From: Bacteroidales bacterium | GTDB lineage: Bacteria > Bacteroidota > Bacteroidia > Bacteroidales > UBA932 | Direction of reading: 5' to 3' | DNA: 64,000 nucleotides | Assembly: GCA_015060405.1 (NCBI GenBank) | Contig: SUYN01000001.1 | Location: forward strand, 62,001 to 126,000 | Shown here: piece by piece, positions 60,110 through 64,000 of the stretch | How positions within the stretch are numbered: the first letter of the stretch is position 1 | Layout: the number at the start of each line of letters is the position of its first letter | Made by a program: the position numbers and the translations under genes | The notes under the pieces: model-generated | Databases searched by the model: none | Told to the model about the DNA's origin: nothing | What the model saw: the letters and a program-made list of their open reading frames with translations, nothing else

Positions 60110-61807
60110 TTACATAAAATATGCGAGTATCTTAGTAGAAATTTGAGGATCAATTGCTTGGATTTCGTTTTTAAAACGAGACTTTCTTACATATATATTA
60201 CCAGTAGAGTCTCCGGTAAATACACTTATAGCCTTAGCAGAGAAACCAGCTAACAGGAAACAAAGTAGCCTGAAGTCCATCTCAGACAAATGCGGCAGTT
60301 CGGTTCTTAAAGTTTTCATGACTCCATCCAAATGCAAATTGAGAATACCTTCTAATTCGCGAAGAAATCTTTTATCTGTACTGAATCGTTCGATCTCAGT
60401 TTTCACCTGCTTATATATGGCGTCCTTATCCTTGCCACATCTATGTGTCTCATAGTATACACTACACATTTTATCCAGGAACTTATATTGCTTCGAAAAC
60501 AACTCTGCGATAGATTCTTCCATACTACGGATATCACTATCTTTCCTATCAATGTCAGATATCATAACAGCAGCTTCGGCTACTCTTTTATCTATATCAT
60601 TTTTTAATCCTGCAACTTGATCTATATAGCGCTCAATTTCATGATTCTTATTTTCGATCTTTCTCTTAAAAGAAATGATTATAAAGCATATAATGAGTAT
60701 CAGTAAAGAAATAAGTAAGATTGCAATAGTATACCTACTTCGAGCTTTCAAATCAGTATAGGAGGCTTTTGTCTTGAAATAATCTGCCTGAATGTAATGT
60801 AAAGGTTGTTGTAAGGCAGCCCTGACTAACGAATCCTGAATAGCAAGGAGCTTCTCATGAGATGCGAGAGCGTTATTATCTTGCCCCATTAATTTATATA
60901 CTATATATTCTTGATGATATATCGTTGCGGTATCAGTTGCGGAAACAGCAGCAGCCCAAGCATTATCAAAAGTTTGCTGTATCCTATTGAATCTATTATC
61001 CCTGGCATATTTATATGCAAGAGACAAGTTCCTATTTACAGAATCAGAATAATAGACTGCATACTTACTATCTAACAAGTGACTTAGCGATTGGAAATCC
61101 CCAGTTGCTTCGTACAACATACACAATAAGTCACAAGCATATCCTGTAAGGAAAAGGTTGCCTGATTGATATAGCCATTCCATTGCATCTTTTATAAGAG
61201 GTTCAGCAGCTTCATATTTACACATACGTAAATATAAATGTCCTACATCAAGGGTCGTATAGTACTTGTGAGGCAAGCTGCCCGCTCTATCATAATAATA
61301 AGAGGCTTTTTCATAAGCAGATAATGCTCCTGAAAAATCCATTTGATATTCATAAAGCTTTCCAAAATGAGCGTAAAGTAGTCCCTTCTGCAATTCATAA
61401 TCAGAATAATCAATTAACTGCTCCGCATCAAGGTAAGACATTATTGATTCTGTATACCTTCCAGCATTCTGTCGGATACGCCCAAGGTAATAATAAGCCA
61501 TAAATAACTTTTCCTTATCCTTTCTTTTAGAATAATAAGTAACGACTGAGAGCATTACTGAATCCTCAGTCTCATCAATAAAGCACTTGTCTTTAGCTTG
61601 AGCCAAAAGAAGATTATAATGATTCCTATTGGATCTACAGTACAGCAAATCCTCTGTTATATTTTGCAATGCAAACAACGCACTATCTGGATATTCATTT
61701 ATATAGGTTTCTATATAATTAAGCTCAGATGAGACTCCACCAGTTCTACAAGATTGGAGGGAAATAAAAGATATCGTTATTATGAATATAAAAATCAATC
61801 GTCTCAT
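60110..61807 (-). CDS. TPR-containing membrane regulator
   Basis: 565 residues. Lipobox-like signal FIITISFISLQSCRTGG, TPR-like repeats over residues ~40-320 (GRIRQNAGRYTESIMSYLDA, YDRAGSLPHKYYTTLDVGHL), one membrane segment TIAILLISLLILIICFIIIS, a coiled coil, and a C-terminal helix-turn-helix-like tail (LLCFLLAGFSAKAISVFTGD). Such proteins are common regulators in Bacteroidales that sense outside and act on transcription inside. It has its own promoter and probably controls the adjacent NVEALA operon. Confidence 0.8.
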   Translation of the reverse strand: MRRLIFIFIITISFISLQSCRTGGVSSELNYIETYINEYPDSALFALQNITEDLLYCRSNRNHYNLLLAQAKDKCFIDETEDSVMLSVVTYYSKRKDKEKLFMAYYYLGRIRQNAGRYTESIMSYLDAEQLIDYSDYELQKGLLYAHFGKLYEYQMDFSGALSAYEKASYYYDRAGSLPHKYYTTLDVGHLYLRMCKYEAAEPLIKDAMEWLYQSGNLFLTGYACDLLCMLYEATGDFQSLSHLLDSKYAVYYSDSVNRNLSLAYKYARDNRFNRIQQTFDNAWAAAVSATDTATIYHQEYIVYKLMGQDNNALASHEKLLAIQDSLVRAALQQPLHYIQADYFKTKASYTDLKARSRYTIAILLISLLILIICFIIISFKRKIENKNHEIERYIDQVAGLKNDIDKRVAEAAVMISDIDRKDSDIRSMEESIAELFSKQYKFLDKMCSVYYETHRCGKDKDAIYKQVKTEIERFSTDKRFLRELEGILNLHLDGVMKTLRTELPHLSEMDFRLLCFLLAGFSAKAISVFTGDSTGNIYVRKSRFKNEIQAIDPQISTKILAYFM

Positions 61808-61860
61808 ATTTTGCGTTTGCTACATTTACTGGTTTAGTTAAAAGTATATCATCTATATCG

Positions 61861-61891
61861 CAAAGATACGCACATTATATTCTTGCTCCAA
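61861..61891 (-). promoter_or_regulatory. Promoter of the TPR regulator
   Basis: Minus strand TTG (61889-61891), 22 bases, TATCTTTG (61861-61868), 53 bp before the ATG at 61807. Confidence 0.55.
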
Positions 61892-61945
61892 GTATTAAAT
61901 CTTTCAATAGCCATTGAGTAAGGATAAGATAGTTGGGAATAAAGC

Positions 61946-62080
61946 CGATTTTGCAATTGCAGGAAGTATCAAATTCGAAAATTTAATTGCAGGAAGTTGC
62001 AAAACAGTTATACATATAGTGATACAAAAATCACGTCAAAACACGAAAAAACCGCAACAGAAGTACTTCTATTGCGGTTT
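61946..62080. repeat. att-like copy C: intact tRNA-Phe terminator with left arms
   Basis: 61946-62020 repeats the left flank of copy B, with a 19-bp arm site GTTATACATATAGTGATAC at 62007-62025. 62049-62080 is the terminator hairpin of tRNA-Phe (AAACCGCAA ... TTGCGGTTT). This is the chromosomal end of island 2. The hairpin plus the tRNA end is what recurs in copies A and B. Confidence 0.8.
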
Positions 62081-62085
62081 CGTCG

Positions 62086-62158
62086 TGGTGTCACCGGGAA
62101 TCGAACCAGGGACACAAGGATTTTCAGTCCTTTGCTCTACCAACTGAGCTATGACACC
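62086..62158 (-). tRNA. tRNA-Phe (GAA)
   Basis: 73 nt from 62158 down to 62086. Acceptor GGTGTCA/TGACACC, D-arm GCTCAGTTGGTAGAGC, anticodon loop CTGAAAA with anticodon GAA, T-arm CCTGGTTCGATTCCCGG, discriminator A, no encoded CCA. All stems pair. It has a promoter upstream (62200-62230) and a terminator downstream (62049-62080). Confidence 0.95.
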
Positions 62159-62199
62159 AATTTTTGTTTAAGAACTCCCATTCTTTTCGTTTGGGATTG

Positions 62200-62230
62200 C
62201 AAAGGTAGGAATTTTTTCTTTACCTCCAAA
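62200..62230 (-). promoter_or_regulatory. Promoter of tRNA-Phe
   Basis: Minus strand TTTG (62227-62230), 19 bases, TACCTTTG (62200-62207), 42 bp before the tRNA 5' end. Confidence 0.7.
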
Positions 62231-62324
62231 TTTTTATTCAAAAAATATTGAAAAAAGTTGGATTTGCGGGATTTGGTCAGTTTAAGAGGGATAATTGGGA
62301 GAGATTTGGTAACTTCGCGACGTC

Positions 62325-64000
62325 ATGGACAAGGCTTTCTACATATCGGTCATTCTGCCGCTCAAACTCGAGTGGGAGCCTTGCTATTCCCTTCCATCGG
62401 GAACGGATGCCTGCAAAGTCGGGATCGGAGACCGTGTGAAAGTCCCTTTTGCCGGAAAGGTCTATTCCGGAGTGGTCAGCAGGACCGGAGTGAAGCCCGA
62501 GACAGAACCATCGAAGATCAAGTCCATCATCAGCGTGGAGGATGGACTCGAGCCGGTCATTCCTGAGGAGCTCGAGCTCTGGAGGCAGGTCGCGGGCTAC
62601 TATCTCTGCACCATCGGAGAGGTCTACAAGGCAGCCTACCCTACCGGAAAGATCAACCTCGAAGAATCACGTGCCGCTGCTGTGGAAAAGGCCCGCAGAG
62701 GAAGGGAGAAGCTGATGGAAAGCATGAGGGGCAAGGTGGCGAGAATTGAAGAAAGACTTAAGAAGAAGCTTGAAACAGCAGACAATGCCAAGGAAGGGAC
62801 CAGGACAAGGATCCGCAGCATGGAAGAGGCCGCGCGGATAGAGAAGGAACTTGCTGCAGCTCAGGAGGCACTGGTCAAGGCAGAGGCAGCGTACAGCAAA
62901 GAGATCGCCTCGAGCTGCAGAACCTCCGGACAGGCCGGGAAAGGCATTCCGTCCATAGACATAAGGCTCAGTGCTACGCAGGAAAGGGCATATGCGTCCA
63001 TCAGGGATGGTTTCAAAGACGGAAAGCCCGTCATGCTGAATGGGGTCACTGGCTCCGGCAAGACTGAAATATACATGAAACTGGCGCAGGAGGCACTCTC
63101 TGAGGGCCGCAACGTCCTGTACCTGGTTCCTGAAATAGCATTGAGCAGACAGCTCGAGGAGCGTCTGAGGGCACATTTCGGTGACAGGCTCATGACCTAC
63201 CATTCAGGAGAGACCGCAGCAAGCAGAAGGGATACCGCCGAAACCATAAGGTCATATAAGACATCAGGCGACAGCTACATAGTCCTGGGAACACGCTCGT
63301 CACTGTTCCTGCCCCATCATTCGCTGGGACTCATAATCGTTGACGAAGAGCATGACAGCTCCTATAAGCAGGACTCCCCTGCTCCCCGTTATAACGGCCG
63401 TGACACTGCCCTCATGCTGTCTGTCATCCAGAAGTGCAGCATAATCCTCGGTTCCGCAACTCCTTCACTTGAAGAGCTCTACAACTGCCGATACGGCAAG
63501 CACCGCCTAGTGGAACTCCGGGACAGATACCACGGATCCCTGGAATCCGACATAGAGATAATCGACACTAAGGCAGAGCGCCGCAAGCGCGGCATGCAGG
63601 GAAGCTTCTCACGCAAGCTCATAGACCACATACAGGCCACACTCCGGAAAGGAGGCCAGGTCATGATCCTCCGGTCACGACGTTCATGGGCTCCGGCCTT
63701 GCAGTGCGAGGGATGCGGGGAGATCCCGAAATGTCCTCACTGCAATGTAAGCCTCAGCCTCCACAAGAGCACTCAGGGAGGAATGATGACCTGCCACTAT
63801 TGCGACTACAGGGCCGTCTACACGGGAGGATGCGGCAAGTGTGGAGAGGCGCTGAAAAGCCTCGGCGCTGGCACGCAGAGGATCGAGGAGGAAGCCGCCG
63901 CCCTGTTCCCCGAAGCCAGGATCGCAAGGCTGGACAGCGACACGGCTCAAAGCAAATCGTTCGAAACGAGGACCATCAGGGAATTCAGCAAGGGCGAGAT
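62325..64000 (+). CDS. priA: Primosomal replication protein N' / PriA helicase (3' end outside window)
   Basis: The frame is open from ATG 62325 to the window edge (558 codons). N-terminal DNA-binding part (residues ~1-105), a long charged coiled coil (~115-195), Walker A LNGVTGSGKTEIYMK, DEAH-like IIVDEEHDSSYKQDS, and zinc-binding cysteines CEGCGEIPKCPHCNVSL and CHYCDYRAVYTGGCGKCG. PriA restarts stalled forks. It is a core gene, richer in G+C than the island and marks the chromosome next to tRNA-Phe. The coiled-coil insert is larger than usual. 62231-62324 shows no other gene. Confidence 0.95.
   Translation, partial: MDKAFYISVILPLKLEWEPCYSLPSGTDACKVGIGDRVKVPFAGKVYSGVVSRTGVKPETEPSKIKSIISVEDGLEPVIPEELELWRQVAGYYLCTIGEVYKAAYPTGKINLEESRAAAVEKARRGREKLMESMRGKVARIEERLKKKLETADNAKEGTRTRIRSMEEAARIEKELAAAQEALVKAEAAYSKEIASSCRTSGQAGKGIPSIDIRLSATQERAYASIRDGFKDGKPVMLNGVTGSGKTEIYMKLAQEALSEGRNVLYLVPEIALSRQLEERLRAHFGDRLMTYHSGETAASRRDTAETIRSYKTSGDSYIVLGTRSSLFLPHHSLGLIIVDEEHDSSYKQDSPAPRYNGRDTALMLSVIQKCSIILGSATPSLEELYNCRYGKHRLVELRDRYHGSLESDIEIIDTKAERRKRGMQGSFSRKLIDHIQATLRKGGQVMILRSRRSWAPALQCEGCGEIPKCPHCNVSLSLHKSTQGGMMTCHYCDYRAVYTGGCGKCGEALKSLGAGTQRIEEEAAALFPEARIARLDSDTAQSKSFETRTIREFSKGE

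Noticed and set aside
61914..62251. Plus-strand ORFs of 77 and 84 codons
   Set aside because: They run through the att flank and antisense across tRNA-Phe.

Overview
The window is bacterial and almost certainly from a member of the Bacteroidales. Evidence: many start sites sit behind the Bacteroidetes -33/-7 promoter (TTTG, 19 bases, TAnnTTTG), three genes encode NVEALA peptides, which are confined to this phylum, and DUF3244, DUF4221 and 6-bladed beta-propeller lipoproteins are present. The species cannot be named. priA at the right edge is clearly richer in G+C and in C/G-ending codons than the AT-rich left half, so most of the left half looks acquired.

Layout. (1) 1-13.5 kb, minus strand: a hipB/hipA module with a nuclease-like ORF between its two genes, then a ten-gene type I restriction-modification operon (half-size hsdS, hsdM, cdnE, TIR-STING, full hsdS, GIY-YIG-like, DUF2188, HAD, hsdR, YgjP-type metalloprotease). 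A two-gene CBASS system (cyclic-dinucleotide synthase plus TIR-STING effector) lies between hsdM and hsdS. (2) 13.9-15.5 kb, plus: a tripartite hipBST toxin-antitoxin with three operator palindromes. (3) 15.5-24 kb: an island bounded by two copies of the tRNA-Phe 3' end plus terminator, holding a deletion relic of hipBA, a ParB-like/Dam-like pair, an ExoX-C-repeat gene, an AbiGi-like gene facing an unknown gene, and a DUF4143 ATPase. (4) 24-38.4 kb: a divergent Septu-like ATPase/HNH pair, an IS256-type fragment, a complete Detocs system, a tyrosine recombinase with no ordinary start codon, a second Septu (ptuAB), and a radical-SAM/SPASM RiPP locus with a 37-residue precursor. (5) 38.6-61.9 kb, all minus strand: a candidate structured small RNA, small unknown genes, and a large envelope/secretion cluster (two RND pumps, adaptor, TolC, signal peptidase I, transglutaminase-like lipoprotein, three NVEALA peptides each followed by a beta-propeller-type lipoprotein, a TlpA-like protein, DUF3244, and a TPR membrane regulator). 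(6) 62.1-64 kb: intact tRNA-Phe and the start of priA.

How it fits together. The tRNA-Phe 3' end has served as an attachment site at least twice: 12 bases of the tRNA plus its terminator recur near 15.6 and 23.9 kb, and a 19-bp arm-like repeat recurs near every junction. Between them sit at least six recognisable anti-phage or toxin-antitoxin modules (type I RM, CBASS, HipBST, two Septu-type, Detocs), so this is a modular defence island. The right part is a separate secretion-type cluster, in which each NVEALA partner lipoprotein gene carries a strong hairpin over its lipobox codons. All functional names come from motif reading and memory of the families; no search was run.
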